Positions 33,649-41,929 of a stretch of DNA of 57,697 nt are shown here, one piece after another. The stretch spans positions 1 to 57,697 of the forward strand of contig JAADGE010000069.1 in NCBI GenBank assembly GCA_013152535.1, read 5' to 3'. The notes beneath the pieces were generated by a model, which searched no databases, was not told where the DNA came from, and saw only the letters and a program-made list of their open reading frames with translations. The stretch comes from Chlorobiota bacterium (GTDB taxonomy: Bacteria; Bacteroidota; Bacteroidia; Bacteroidales; JAADGE01). The position numbers and the translations under genes were made by a program. The first letter of the stretch is position 1. Each line of letters begins with the position of its first letter.

Positions 33649-33945
33649 TTAAATCGTGTTTGCGTCAATTTTATCATACTCTTTATGTGTTCCTATAAAT
33701 CTGATAAAAATACATTGCTTTTCAAAATTAAATTTAGCAACTAATCGGTATGTATTCCCTTTTATATTAAAAACAATTCTGCTGTCCTTCAAAACACTTG
33801 CATTTACATAAGTTTGTTTAACATTATTTGGTGTTTTCCAATCAGAATTCATTGCTGTATCATACCATGTTTTTAAATATTGTTCGGTATCAGGATTCTT
33901 TTCCCAATATTTCCTCAATGTACTTTTTGCGAAAATTCTTTCCAA
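33649..33945 (-). CDS. higB: HigB-type mRNA-interferase toxin
   Basis: This 98-residue RelE-fold toxin of the HigB family has MERIFAKSTLRKYWEKNPD at the N-terminus, RIVFNIKGNTYRLVAKFNF as the central strands and FIRFIGTHKEYDKI at the C-terminus, where the His, Glu and Tyr are typical active-site residues. HigB cleaves mRNA on translating ribosomes. It is the first gene of the operon; a TACCTTTG box on the minus strand (33966-33973) lies 20 bases upstream. Confidence 0.92.
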   Translation of the reverse strand: MERIFAKSTLRKYWEKNPDTEQYLKTWYDTAMNSDWKTPNNVKQTYVNASVLKDSRIVFNIKGNTYRLVAKFNFEKQCIFIRFIGTHKEYDKIDANTI

Positions 33946-33965
33946 TTTAAGATTTAATTACGGTA

Positions 33966-33973
33966 CAAAGGTA
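33966..33973 (-). promoter_or_regulatory. Putative -7 box of higBA
   Basis: The minus strand reads TACCTTTG, matching TAnnTTTG, 20 bases before the higB start. A TTTG (CAAA on plus, 33986-33989) lies only 12 bases further, less than the expected 19. Confidence 0.45.
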
Positions 33974-34027
33974 AGGTAAAATTCTCAAATTGGGAACTTT
34001 TGTGGTAGTTTTTTATTTTTTATGTTT

Positions 34028-34044
34028 GCTAACGTACGTATAAC
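34028..34044 (+). repeat. Inverted 17-base motif, right copy
   Basis: This is GCTAACGTACGTATAAC, oppositely oriented to the related copy at 31895-31911, with 15 of 17 bases shared. It marks the right side of the Fic-higBA patch, just before the DUF819 gene's 3' end. The core ACGTACGT is itself a palindrome. Confidence 0.5.
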
Positions 34045-34050
34045 AAGATT

Positions 34051-35190
34051 TTACCGTAAAGCATAAGCAATAACAATTCCCAGATAATTACCTACAGCAT
34101 AGCCGATTATCCCGATTGTTAAACCTGATAAAATAATCTCTTTATTTTTTAATTTTGCAGCAACGACAGGAACAAAAGGGGGTGAAAATATTAAAGAGGT
34201 CATTGTAATAATTGCCGTATCTGCATCAATTCTGAAAATAGCGGAAAAGATAAAATTCAAAATCGTAATTCCGAAAACAACATACAAAACATAAAAGAAA
34301 ATTTCCGTTGAGATATTCGTTATTGTTGTTAAATCACCCATAGTTGCCACAACCAAACTGAAAATTAATATCAAATACATTCCGAGATGAAAGGTTTTCG
34401 GTATATTATGAACTGCCGGGATGAGTGATAATCCGATACCGAGTGTTGTAATTGTTAAAATGGCAACAACCGCAGAATAATCTTTAGGAACAATCATGCT
34501 TAATCCGCCGCCTGCTGCTAATATCAGTACCGAAAGACCAAATGATTTCAGTAACGGTAAACGATTTTCTTTATTTAATATTCCGACATATGATTCCAAT
34601 TCTTCTGCTTTTTCAACTTCTTTTTCAACATTAATTTTTGAGTTTGATTTAAATGCAGGTAAAAACATCAATCCGAAACGTTGAAAAATTGTCATTGCCA
34701 TTAATAAAAAAACTGTACAAACAAGCATGTCATAGGTATGTGTTACGATAAACATATCGGGTGTTACGTTTAAAGCAGTTTTAATAGCAGCCATATTAGG
34801 TGTTCCGCCGGTATAAACACCTGTAAGAAGTCCGGCTACTTTCCATCCGTCGGGAATATCTTTTACAAAAATGAAATAACCGGAAACAACTACAATAATT
34901 ACGGCAATTGTAACCAGTAAACCCGATAACATCGTTTTTCCGGCGACATGTAACCATGCTTTAATATTTGCAGAGAACAGCAATAAGGGCAAAGCCAATA
35001 AAACACTTATTTCAGAAAAGTTTTTTTGTAATTCCTGCATATGATCAGGCATAAGGGCACTGTTTCCGATTACAAGTCCGAAAAAATAAGCAATCAGCAC
35101 CGAGCCTATTTTATTCATAGCTGAAAATTTATGCGTTAAAAAAAGAATAACAGCAGGAAATAATAAATAAAAAAGTATAAGTGCGACCAT
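34051..35190 (-). CDS. DUF819 family integral membrane protein
   Basis: This 379-residue polytopic protein has about ten or eleven membrane segments and a charged loop near residues 170-200 (NSKINVEKEVEKAEELESY). The YTGGTPNMAAIKTALNV segment and the SPPFVPVVAAKLKNKEII stretch are characteristic of DUF819 (YjcL-like) proteins, a distant group of transporters with no proven substrate. The gene starts 44 bases from the GNAT-like gene on the same strand, so it may be co-transcribed. No signal peptide is needed for this topology. Confidence 0.85.
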   Translation of the reverse strand: MVALILFYLLFPAVILFLTHKFSAMNKIGSVLIAYFFGLVIGNSALMPDHMQELQKNFSEISVLLALPLLLFSANIKAWLHVAGKTMLSGLLVTIAVIIVVVSGYFIFVKDIPDGWKVAGLLTGVYTGGTPNMAAIKTALNVTPDMFIVTHTYDMLVCTVFLLMAMTIFQRFGLMFLPAFKSNSKINVEKEVEKAEELESYVGILNKENRLPLLKSFGLSVLILAAGGGLSMIVPKDYSAVVAILTITTLGIGLSLIPAVHNIPKTFHLGMYLILIFSLVVATMGDLTTITNISTEIFFYVLYVVFGITILNFIFSAIFRIDADTAIITMTSLIFSPPFVPVVAAKLKNKEIILSGLTIGIIGYAVGNYLGIVIAYALR

Positions 35191-35234
35191 TTGTTTAGAT
35201 TTTAGTTGCTTATTATCAAATAATTACAATAATT

Positions 35235-36404
35235 TTATGACACATTAATAGAGGCTCTTTCAAAAGGTTTATTTCGATCAAAAAGATACCTGTAAGTTGC
35301 AAAAGTTCGGTATTGTTTTGCCCCCAAATTCTCACAAACTTTAACCATTTTCGGATTAAAATCACCAATCCAAGTCAATATCGTATCTTTGTATCTGTTC
35401 ATAGGAACAATTGTTTCTTCTGCAAATTTTATCATTGCACCTTCTACGCCTTTTCCGTGAAAATCATGGGCAACTCCGAATACCAAACCGTACATAGTTG
35501 TCGGTGTTTTTAATAATTTATGAAGCAAAAATATAAGTTTACCGTAGATATTCATTTTCCCGTTTACATGTTTGAAAATCTGGTTCAGTTCGGGCAAATT
35601 AATATACATACCGATTGGTCTGTCATCGTAAAAAGCAAAAATAAAAATATCCGGATCAATAACCGACTTTATTGATTTCATAGTTTTGATTGCAGCATGA
35701 AGTTCTAATTTTTTAAAATTTTTCCGTGTATGCCCCCAACCGTCATTATAAACTTCCGTAAAAAATTCGGCAACTTGTTCCAATTTTAAGCCTCTGATAT
35801 TCCTACATTCAAATTTCGAATCTTGTTTTAAAATGTTAGCTTTTTTCGCAAATATCTCTTGTACGGAATCACTCATTAATCGATGATACATCAGTTGATT
35901 ATAATAAATTTCAAATCCGTAATTTTTAAAAAGTCGGACATAATATTTCGGATTATAATTCATTCCGTAGGTATTAGGGTCGGTAAAATTTTTTATTAAC
36001 AAACCCCAGAATTGATCTTTCTCACCGAAATTTATCGGACCGTCCATTGCCTCGGCTCCTTGTTGTTCGAGCCATTCTTTTGCAGTATCAAAAAGTAATT
36101 CGGCTGCTTCCTGATTATTAATACATTCAAAAAAACCGATTCCTCCGGTTGGCTGCTGAAATTTTTTAAAATATTTAGGATGTTTCCAAGCTGCGATTCT
36201 GCCGATTAATTTCCCTTTATCGTCTGTTAAAATCCATCGTTTTGCATTGCTGCCGTCGTATAATTTATTAGTTTTTTTATGAAACTTTTTTTCTATATCA
36301 TTTTCGAGATGCGGAATCCAATTAGTATCATTTTTATATAAAATTCGAGGAACTTTATGAAACTTTTTAATAAATGCAGTGTCGGTAACTTCTTTAATAA
36401 TCAT
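35235..36404 (-). CDS. GNAT-like acyltransferase family protein
   Basis: This 389-residue protein has the features of the Bacteroidota GNAT-fold family: an N-terminal helix/strand part with GRIAAWKHPKYFKKF, a central GPINFGEKDQFWGLL segment, and a C-terminal GNAT-like half (IFIFAFYDDRPIGMYINLPE, then GVAHDFHGKGVEGAMIKFAE, the acyl-CoA-binding turn, and YKDTILTWIGDFNPKM). It is often annotated as an N-acetyltransferase-like hypothetical. Donor and acceptor are unknown. It lies between DUF819 and the GAF-PAS gene, all on the minus strand. Confidence 0.75.
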   Translation of the reverse strand: MIIKEVTDTAFIKKFHKVPRILYKNDTNWIPHLENDIEKKFHKKTNKLYDGSNAKRWILTDDKGKLIGRIAAWKHPKYFKKFQQPTGGIGFFECINNQEAAELLFDTAKEWLEQQGAEAMDGPINFGEKDQFWGLLIKNFTDPNTYGMNYNPKYYVRLFKNYGFEIYYNQLMYHRLMSDSVQEIFAKKANILKQDSKFECRNIRGLKLEQVAEFFTEVYNDGWGHTRKNFKKLELHAAIKTMKSIKSVIDPDIFIFAFYDDRPIGMYINLPELNQIFKHVNGKMNIYGKLIFLLHKLLKTPTTMYGLVFGVAHDFHGKGVEGAMIKFAEETIVPMNRYKDTILTWIGDFNPKMVKVCENLGAKQYRTFATYRYLFDRNKPFERASINVS

Positions 36405-36429
36405 TATATTGTTATATATCGTATAATAT

Positions 36430-38718
36430 CTACGACTTATTTTCTCTTAAAAATACGCTTAATTGTTGTCTTAATCCTACGGATACTTTAACGGGCAACA
36501 TTGTAACTTCTTTTGGTTTTCCGGTATCGTCCGTAATATAAACTTTTGTTTCAATACCTGTTGAAATTTCATTATTGTCAATATTTAAAATATCTCCGAG
36601 ATAAATCCCTTCTGTTTTTTTGTCTGTTTCGGGGAATAATACTTTAATGTTTTTACCGGTAACATCTTTATCTGTAACATTCAATAATTTTATTGCAGAT
36701 TCGTTTATAAACTCAATATTATTTTCTTTATTAACTGTTATTACAGCATCGGGCAGCATTTCAAAGGTTTTTTTACTGAAAATATATGCCGTTTCCGTAT
36801 TTATGTATAATTCTCTCATTTCTTCTCGCACCTGCTCTGTTCTGCGGTTCATACGTTCTTTAACTGCTTCAATCTCTTTTATTTGGGTTTGAATTAAATC
36901 TTCTTGTTCTCTGATTTTTTCTGCAAAATTTACTTGTTGAGAATAATCATACGCTAAAAATCTTAATGAATTAATATTTTCATTAATATCTTTTTCGGAA
37001 AATATTGTCCCGTATAAAAAGACAGGTTCATTATCTTTATTTTTAAATTCAATTTCGCCTTCAAAAGGATTTCCGGAAGTTAATATTTGATTAATAATAT
37101 TTTCAAATGAAACAGCAAATTTTTCAGTTAAAATATTTGAAACAGGTTTTGAAATTATATCTTCACTTTTATAGTTCAATTTTTTCAATATCTTTTTATT
37201 GAACTCTGTTATTTTTCCGTTGGTTTGGAATTCTCCCGCGAATAATACTTCATCATGTTGTTTAAGTTTAAAATCTAAATTCAGTACATCTGTTTTTAAT
37301 TTGGTAGTATCAATTCCGAGAAATAATATTTTTTCGGTTTTGCCGCTCTCATTATTTAATCCTATATAAGAAGATTCAATCCATAATGTTTTACCCGATT
37401 TTGTTAAATGTTTTAACAAACCTTCGAAATGCGAATTTTTATTAAAAATTAACTCTTTCAAATTATCAAACCAATCTATATTTTCAGGTGCGGCAAATTT
37501 GAGAATATTTTCATTTTCAATTTCGGAATTAGATTTATATTCAAATAATTTCAAAAATTTACGATTTGCAAAAAGAAGTTTACCGTCATTCGAGAATTCG
37601 GCTCTTATCAATGCTTTATTTGTGGAGTCTTGATATGAACGGAACGCAGAACTCTGCATATCAGCATTTTCCTGTAAACGTCTCATTTCCGAAATGGTTT
37701 TTTGCAATTCATCTTCACGACTTGATAAAGCACTTGCCTGTTCTCTTGATTCTTTCAGTAAAGTTGCAGTTTCTTCATTAATTTTTAATGTTGAGATTGT
37801 CATTGCAGTATTTTCGGCAACTTGTTCAATAAATTTTACTTCAAAATCTTCATATTTTTTAAACGATGCTAACTCAATTGCTCCGTGGATAACACCTTCC
37901 TGCGTAACCACCGGTACAATCAATAAACTTTGCGGTTTTGCACTCCCTAATCCTGACTCTATTTCTAAATAATCTTTCGAAATATTTTTTAAGTAAGTTG
38001 TTTTCTTTTCAATAATACAAGCACCCGGTAATCCTTCTCCCCATTTAAGTTCTTTTGAGGCTAAGCGTTTTTTTCCGGAAGCATAGTTTGAAACTTCTTT
38101 AATAAGTTTATTTTCGGAGGAAGTATCATCAATCAAATAAAATGCAGCCTGAAAAGCCTCAACATATTTAACTAATTCATTTGTAACGGTTTGTGTTAAT
38201 TCATCAATTGTATTGTTATGTTCCCTGAGAACAGCACCGAAATAAGCCAAACCTTCTGATGTTTTTGCTCTTTGCGAATCTTCTTTTTTCCTTCGATCCT
38301 CTTCTTTTTGCCTTTTCTCTATTTCTTCATTCAAATTAATCAAAGATTTTACAATTTTATCATTTTCGGGTAAATCCGGAGATTTTTTTACGGATTCTCC
38401 TTTTCGTAAGCTCTCCGTAAAATTAAAAATCAATTGAGAATATTGTTTCGTTTCTTGGAATTTTAAATCTTTTTCACGCAGTATATTATTTATACTCAAA
38501 TCAGTAATATAACCAATTACAATGGTTAATAAAGCAGGGAGAAATAAAATAAATGCAACCGTATTATGTTCTGCAAAAAAAGCTGAAACGGATTCTGTAT
38601 TTAAAAAAATATCGGCTGAATTTATTATTATTATAAACAGAACAACAGATATTAAAATGCCTGAAAAAAAACCCGTTAATGTATATTTTAAGCTAAATTT
38701 TTGTTCTTTATTATCCAC
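36430..38718 (-). CDS. Membrane GAF-PAS sensor protein lacking a kinase domain
   Basis: This 762-residue protein has two N-terminal membrane segments (about 12-33 and 48-70), a coiled coil, a GAF domain (about 155-307), another coiled coil, and three PAS domains (about 370-476, 486-596 and 650-755; e.g. LPDAVITVNKENNIEFINES). It ends after the last PAS domain: there is no HisKA, HATPase, GGDEF or methyl-accepting domain. It may pass a signal through a partner protein. It is the last gene before the terminator of the ribosomal operon, facing the same way, and starts with a normal ATG. Confidence 0.82.
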   Translation of the reverse strand: MDNKEQKFSLKYTLTGFFSGILISVVLFIIIINSADIFLNTESVSAFFAEHNTVAFILFLPALLTIVIGYITDLSINNILREKDLKFQETKQYSQLIFNFTESLRKGESVKKSPDLPENDKIVKSLINLNEEIEKRQKEEDRRKKEDSQRAKTSEGLAYFGAVLREHNNTIDELTQTVTNELVKYVEAFQAAFYLIDDTSSENKLIKEVSNYASGKKRLASKELKWGEGLPGACIIEKKTTYLKNISKDYLEIESGLGSAKPQSLLIVPVVTQEGVIHGAIELASFKKYEDFEVKFIEQVAENTAMTISTLKINEETATLLKESREQASALSSREDELQKTISEMRRLQENADMQSSAFRSYQDSTNKALIRAEFSNDGKLLFANRKFLKLFEYKSNSEIENENILKFAAPENIDWFDNLKELIFNKNSHFEGLLKHLTKSGKTLWIESSYIGLNNESGKTEKILFLGIDTTKLKTDVLNLDFKLKQHDEVLFAGEFQTNGKITEFNKKILKKLNYKSEDIISKPVSNILTEKFAVSFENIINQILTSGNPFEGEIEFKNKDNEPVFLYGTIFSEKDINENINSLRFLAYDYSQQVNFAEKIREQEDLIQTQIKEIEAVKERMNRRTEQVREEMRELYINTETAYIFSKKTFEMLPDAVITVNKENNIEFINESAIKLLNVTDKDVTGKNIKVLFPETDKKTEGIYLGDILNIDNNEISTGIETKVYITDDTGKPKEVTMLPVKVSVGLRQQLSVFLRENKS

Positions 38719-38774
38719 GGTAAGAAGATTTTATTTTAAAATGCTAATTTATAAAAAAAAATCAATTATAAATA

Positions 38775-38808
38775 AAAAGGACAACCGAAAACGATTGTCC
38801 TTTTTTTA
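38775..38808 (-). terminator. Terminator of the rpsF-rpsR-rplI operon
   Basis: AAAAGGACAACCG and CGATTGTCCTTTT form a near-perfect stem with a loop of about four A's, flanked by A and T runs on both sides, so it can act in either direction. It lies about 17 bases beyond the rplI stop. Confidence 0.85.
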
Positions 38809-38824
38809 AAATATTTATCTTAAT

Positions 38825-39271
38825 TTATTCAGATACAACTTCAAAAGATAATTCTACTTTAACATCACGATGTAATTTAATAACAGCATCGTATTTTCCT
38901 ACTTCTTTTACCTCTTTTTGAACTATAGAAATTTTCTTTCTGTCAATATTAAATCCTTTTTTGTTGATGGCATCAGCAAGTTGAATATTGGTAACAGAAC
39001 CGAATATTTTTCCTTTAGAGCTGGTTTTTGCACCTACTTTAATTTCTTTATTTTTAAGTTGGTCAGCTATTGTTGTTGCATCCTGACGTAATTTATCTTC
39101 TTTATGAGCACGTTGTTTCAAATTTTCTTCTCTTACTTTTTTAGCCGATTTATCAGCTCTTATTGCAAGTCCTTTAGGAATAAGATAATTTATCGCATAA
39201 CCTCTTTTAACCTGTGTGATATCATCTTTATAACCTAAATTATTTATATCTTCTTTTAAAATAATTTCCAT
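38825..39271 (-). CDS. rplI: 50S ribosomal protein L9
   Basis: bL9 of 148 residues, the usual length. The N-terminal domain starts MEIILKEDINNLGYKDDI and includes VKRGYAINYLIPKGLAIRAD, the 23S rRNA-binding part; a long helix (KKVREENLKQRAHKEDKLRQ) connects to the C-terminal domain (GKIFGSVTNIQLADAINKKG). It follows rpsR by 26 bases in the conserved rpsF-rpsR-rplI order. It is the last gene of the operon before the terminator. Confidence 0.97.
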   Translation of the reverse strand: MEIILKEDINNLGYKDDITQVKRGYAINYLIPKGLAIRADKSAKKVREENLKQRAHKEDKLRQDATTIADQLKNKEIKVGAKTSSKGKIFGSVTNIQLADAINKKGFNIDRKKISIVQKEVKEVGKYDAVIKLHRDVKVELSFEVVSE

Positions 39272-39297
39272 TGCTGAACAATTTTTAATTGTTAAAT

Positions 39298-39561
39298 TTA
39301 TTTCATTAAATCAGTTACATAAGGTAAAATGGCAAGGTGTCTTGCTCTTTTTACGGCTTTTGAAACTTTTCTCTGGTATTTTAACGATGTCCCTGTTAAA
39401 CGTCTCGGTAATATTTTACCTTGTTCGTTTAAGAATTGTCTTAAAAAACCGGCATCTTTATAATCAACATATTTAATTTTGTGTTTTTTAAAACGACAAT
39501 ATTTTGCTTTTTTTGTATCAACCGCTACCGGTGTTAAATATCTTACACTTTTATCAGCCAT
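39298..39561 (-). CDS. rpsR: 30S ribosomal protein S18
   Basis: bS18 of 87 residues. [20 protein letters not shown], then [20 protein letters not shown] and [13 protein letters not shown] are the conserved S18 core. It assembles next to bS6 on the 30S platform. It lies 13 bases after rpsF and 26 before rplI. No unusual features. Confidence 0.97.
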   Translation of the reverse strand: MADKSVRYLTPVAVDTKKAKYCRFKKHKIKYVDYKDAGFLRQFLNEQGKILPRRLTGTSLKYQRKVSKAVKRARHLAILPYVTDLMK

Positions 39562-39574
39562 TTCTTCTTTTTTT

Positions 39575-39919
39575 TTAGTTAGAATTTTCTTTTTTCATTT
39601 TTTTCTTTTTATCTGAATATTGAACAGCATATTTATCCATTTTAAAGGTTAAAAATCGGATAACTTTTTCATCTCTGCGAAATTCAGTTTCTAACTTTTC
39701 TATCAGAGCACCTTCGGCTTCAAATTCTATAAGGTTATAGAATCCTGTAGTTTTGTGTTTTATGGGATAAGCGAGTTTTCTTAATCCCCAGTTTTCTTCA
39801 GTTAAGATTTTTGCACCGCCTTCGGTGAGAATCTTTCTGAATTTTTGTACCGTTTCCTTTACCTGGTCATCAGATAAAACGGGAGTAACAATGAAAACGG
39901 TTTCGTACTGATTCATCAT
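39575..39919 (-). CDS. rpsF: 30S ribosomal protein S6
   Basis: bS6 of 114 residues with the classic start [20 protein letters not shown] and the [20 protein letters not shown] core; the C-terminal tail is basic ([11 protein letters not shown]). Two adjacent ATG codons are possible starts. It pairs with S18 on the 30S platform. It is the first gene of the operon, 50 bases after a full-consensus Bacteroidota promoter. Confidence 0.97.
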   Translation of the reverse strand: MMNQYETVFIVTPVLSDDQVKETVQKFRKILTEGGAKILTEENWGLRKLAYPIKHKTTGFYNLIEFEAEGALIEKLETEFRRDEKVIRFLTFKMDKYAVQYSDKKKKMKKENSN

Positions 39920-39968
39920 AATTCTTCTGTTTTTAATTTGAATTTATTCGTTTTATTAATTTAGCCTG

Positions 39969-39999
39969 CAAAAGTAAGCATTCTTTTTTAATTAACAAA
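39969..39999 (-). promoter_or_regulatory. Bacteroidota-type promoter of rpsF operon
   Basis: On the minus strand TTTG (plus 39996-39999) and TACTTTTG (plus 39969-39976) are separated by exactly 19 bases, matching the Bacteroidota -33/-7 consensus TTTG-N19-TAnnTTTG. The -7 box ends 49 bases before the rpsF ATG. This is the best promoter match in the window. Confidence 0.75.
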
Positions 40000-40036
40000 T
40001 TTTAAAACCTTCCGGTTTTCAGAAAACAAATCAAAT

Positions 40037-40070
40037 AAAAAAGTGCCGACATAAATTCGGCACTTTTTTA
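40037..40070 (-). terminator. Terminator after the 547-residue T9SS gene
   Basis: The stem AAAAAGTGCCGA / TCGGCACTTTTT with a 7-base loop is flanked by A and T runs, usable on both strands. It lies about 27 bases after the T9SS gene's stop and also sits upstream of the rpsF promoter. Confidence 0.85.
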
Positions 40071-40096
40071 AATTTCTGATAATTTAATTTTCAGAT

Positions 40097-41740
40097 TTAT
40101 TTTACAATTAATTTTTGAGTATGTGAACCGTTTTCATTAGAAAATCTTAAGAAATAAACACCTGCAGTATTTAATTCAATACTTGTATTTCCTGTTAAGG
40201 TTCTTGTATTAATTACTCTTCCCGTAATATCAAATACTTCTAAATTATAGTTATTTTTAACATTGATATTGATAACACCGTTTGAAGGATTCGGGAATAC
40301 GGAAATTCCTAATTTGTTAAGATCATTTATTGCCGTTGCATCCTGAACATCGTCAGCATCTCTTGGTAATAATGTTACATTTCCGTAAGAATATGTAGCA
40401 GCACCCGTAACATTATATTTTACGTTTGCAGTAGGCGTATAACCATACATTACATCATCAATAAGAAGAGCACCTGAGCCGTCATTTACTTCCCATTGAC
40501 CGTATCCTGCATCAGCATTGGTACATGTAGCACCTTTTACTTGAATTAACACACCTTCGTAATCTTCTTTATTTGCATCTAAGGTTGAAACTACTGTTGC
40601 TGCCGGAAGTGCATTGCCGGATGAATTAACGGCATAGGCAGTAAGATTTATTTCCGTAAGATTATAATATTCTTTTACAAATCCCGAAACCGTTACTTCA
40701 TCACCTAAAGTCGGTGTATTTTGACTGTCATATACATAAATACCGTTCCATGCACCGTCTCCGTCCTGAATAAAAAAACCTTTAGAAGCCGCCGCATAAA
40801 CAACGCCCGTAGTCGAAACTTTTACACCTTCATAAACAGAAGAATCGGTAACAGCTATATCGGCGGGAGTTTGAATTTCGGAAATGGTATGAGCAACGGG
40901 ATCAACAACCGTATAACTTTTTTCATCCGAAACCGTTGTATTGGCATCGCCGTCTGCAGCACCTATAATATAATAAACGGTTGCTCCGTCTGCTTGAGCC
41001 GGAATAGCCGTTGAAGTTCCGTAAACATCACCTGTTGTAACTGCCATTGGAATACCGTTATCGGCATTAGTTACCGGAGAAGTTAAAGACCAATAAAGTG
41101 TAGCACCTGCAACCGAAACATCATCGGTTATTGTTGCCGAAACATTAACGGTTTCGGTAGATTCAGGTGACCATGGTGTTGAAGAAATACCTGTAATTAC
41201 GGGTCCTGTAGGAGCCGCAGTCCAATTTTCAAATCCGGCGTTAGTAATTAAATTTGCTCCGCCTTCATTATAATTTGCATTATCAACCCAAACTGTAGCA
41301 GAACCTGCCCAACCTGCAGATTCATCATAAAATCTTAATCTAATATATGCAGTAGTTGCTCCCGTAGGTACTGTATCCGTAATACTTAATGTTTGGACAG
41401 AAGCCTGATCAACAGAATAAACACTTGAATAAACATAAGTTCCATCACTAAACACAATTATCATTCTGACTCTTCCTGCATTAGTATTATCATACACATC
41501 TAAAGTATAAGTGTAAATAGCACCTTCCGTAACATTAAAAGCATCAGAATTAACATCTTGACTAGTTGTTGATGTCCAAGTAACCTTTGCGGCATACGTT
41601 CCTTCTGTAACATAAGTTGCACTTGTTTCCTGAGCTACTGTAACAGCACTTGTTGTAATAGTCCAATTATCCAACGTTTGTGCATTAATACCAAAAGATA
41701 AGAATGCTAATAATACAATTAAAGTAAATTTTCGTTTCAT
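40097..41740 (-). CDS. T9SS-secreted protein with an OB-fold-like module
   Basis: This 547-residue protein has a signal peptide (KRKFTLIVLLAFLSFGINAQ). The first part (about 20-165) is a carbohydrate-binding-like beta-sandwich ending NAGFENW. An Ig-like region follows (about 175-275), then an OB-fold-like module with SVYEGVKVSTTGVVYAA, GFFIQDGDGAWNGIYVY and GDEVTVSGFVKEYYNLTEI, the kind found in front of ExeM/NucH-type nucleases. The C-terminal type A sorting domain (SVFPNPSNGVININV... LKLIVK type) directs it to the type IX secretion system. No nuclease domain follows the OB fold. Confidence 0.82.
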   Translation of the reverse strand: MKRKFTLIVLLAFLSFGINAQTLDNWTITTSAVTVAQETSATYVTEGTYAAKVTWTSTTSQDVNSDAFNVTEGAIYTYTLDVYDNTNAGRVRMIIVFSDGTYVYSSVYSVDQASVQTLSITDTVPTGATTAYIRLRFYDESAGWAGSATVWVDNANYNEGGANLITNAGFENWTAAPTGPVITGISSTPWSPESTETVNVSATITDDVSVAGATLYWSLTSPVTNADNGIPMAVTTGDVYGTSTAIPAQADGATVYYIIGAADGDANTTVSDEKSYTVVDPVAHTISEIQTPADIAVTDSSVYEGVKVSTTGVVYAAASKGFFIQDGDGAWNGIYVYDSQNTPTLGDEVTVSGFVKEYYNLTEINLTAYAVNSSGNALPAATVVSTLDANKEDYEGVLIQVKGATCTNADAGYGQWEVNDGSGALLIDDVMYGYTPTANVKYNVTGAATYSYGNVTLLPRDADDVQDATAINDLNKLGISVFPNPSNGVININVKNNYNLEVFDITGRVINTRTLTGNTSIELNTAGVYFLRFSNENGSHTQKLIVK

Positions 41741-41870
41741 AATTTATAAATTTAAATGAATAAAATATTTTAAAAAATTAGAACTCCAAAGTTATAAAAA
41801 TAATAATAAACTGAAAAGTTATTTTACTAATTCTTTTTTAATTAACAAATTTTTAACGTATAGGAAAGTA

Positions 41871-41908
41871 AAAAAAGAACGCCGATAATATACCGGCGTT
41901 CTTTTTTA
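41871..41908 (-). terminator. Terminator after the 929-residue T9SS gene
   Basis: AAAAAAGAACGCCG and CGGCGTTCTTTTTT form a perfect stem with an A/T-rich loop, about 22 bases past the stop of the gene at 41930 on the minus strand. Its T run on the reverse strand fits transcription from that gene. Confidence 0.88.
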
Positions 41909-41929
41909 ATTGTTTATATGTAACTAAAG

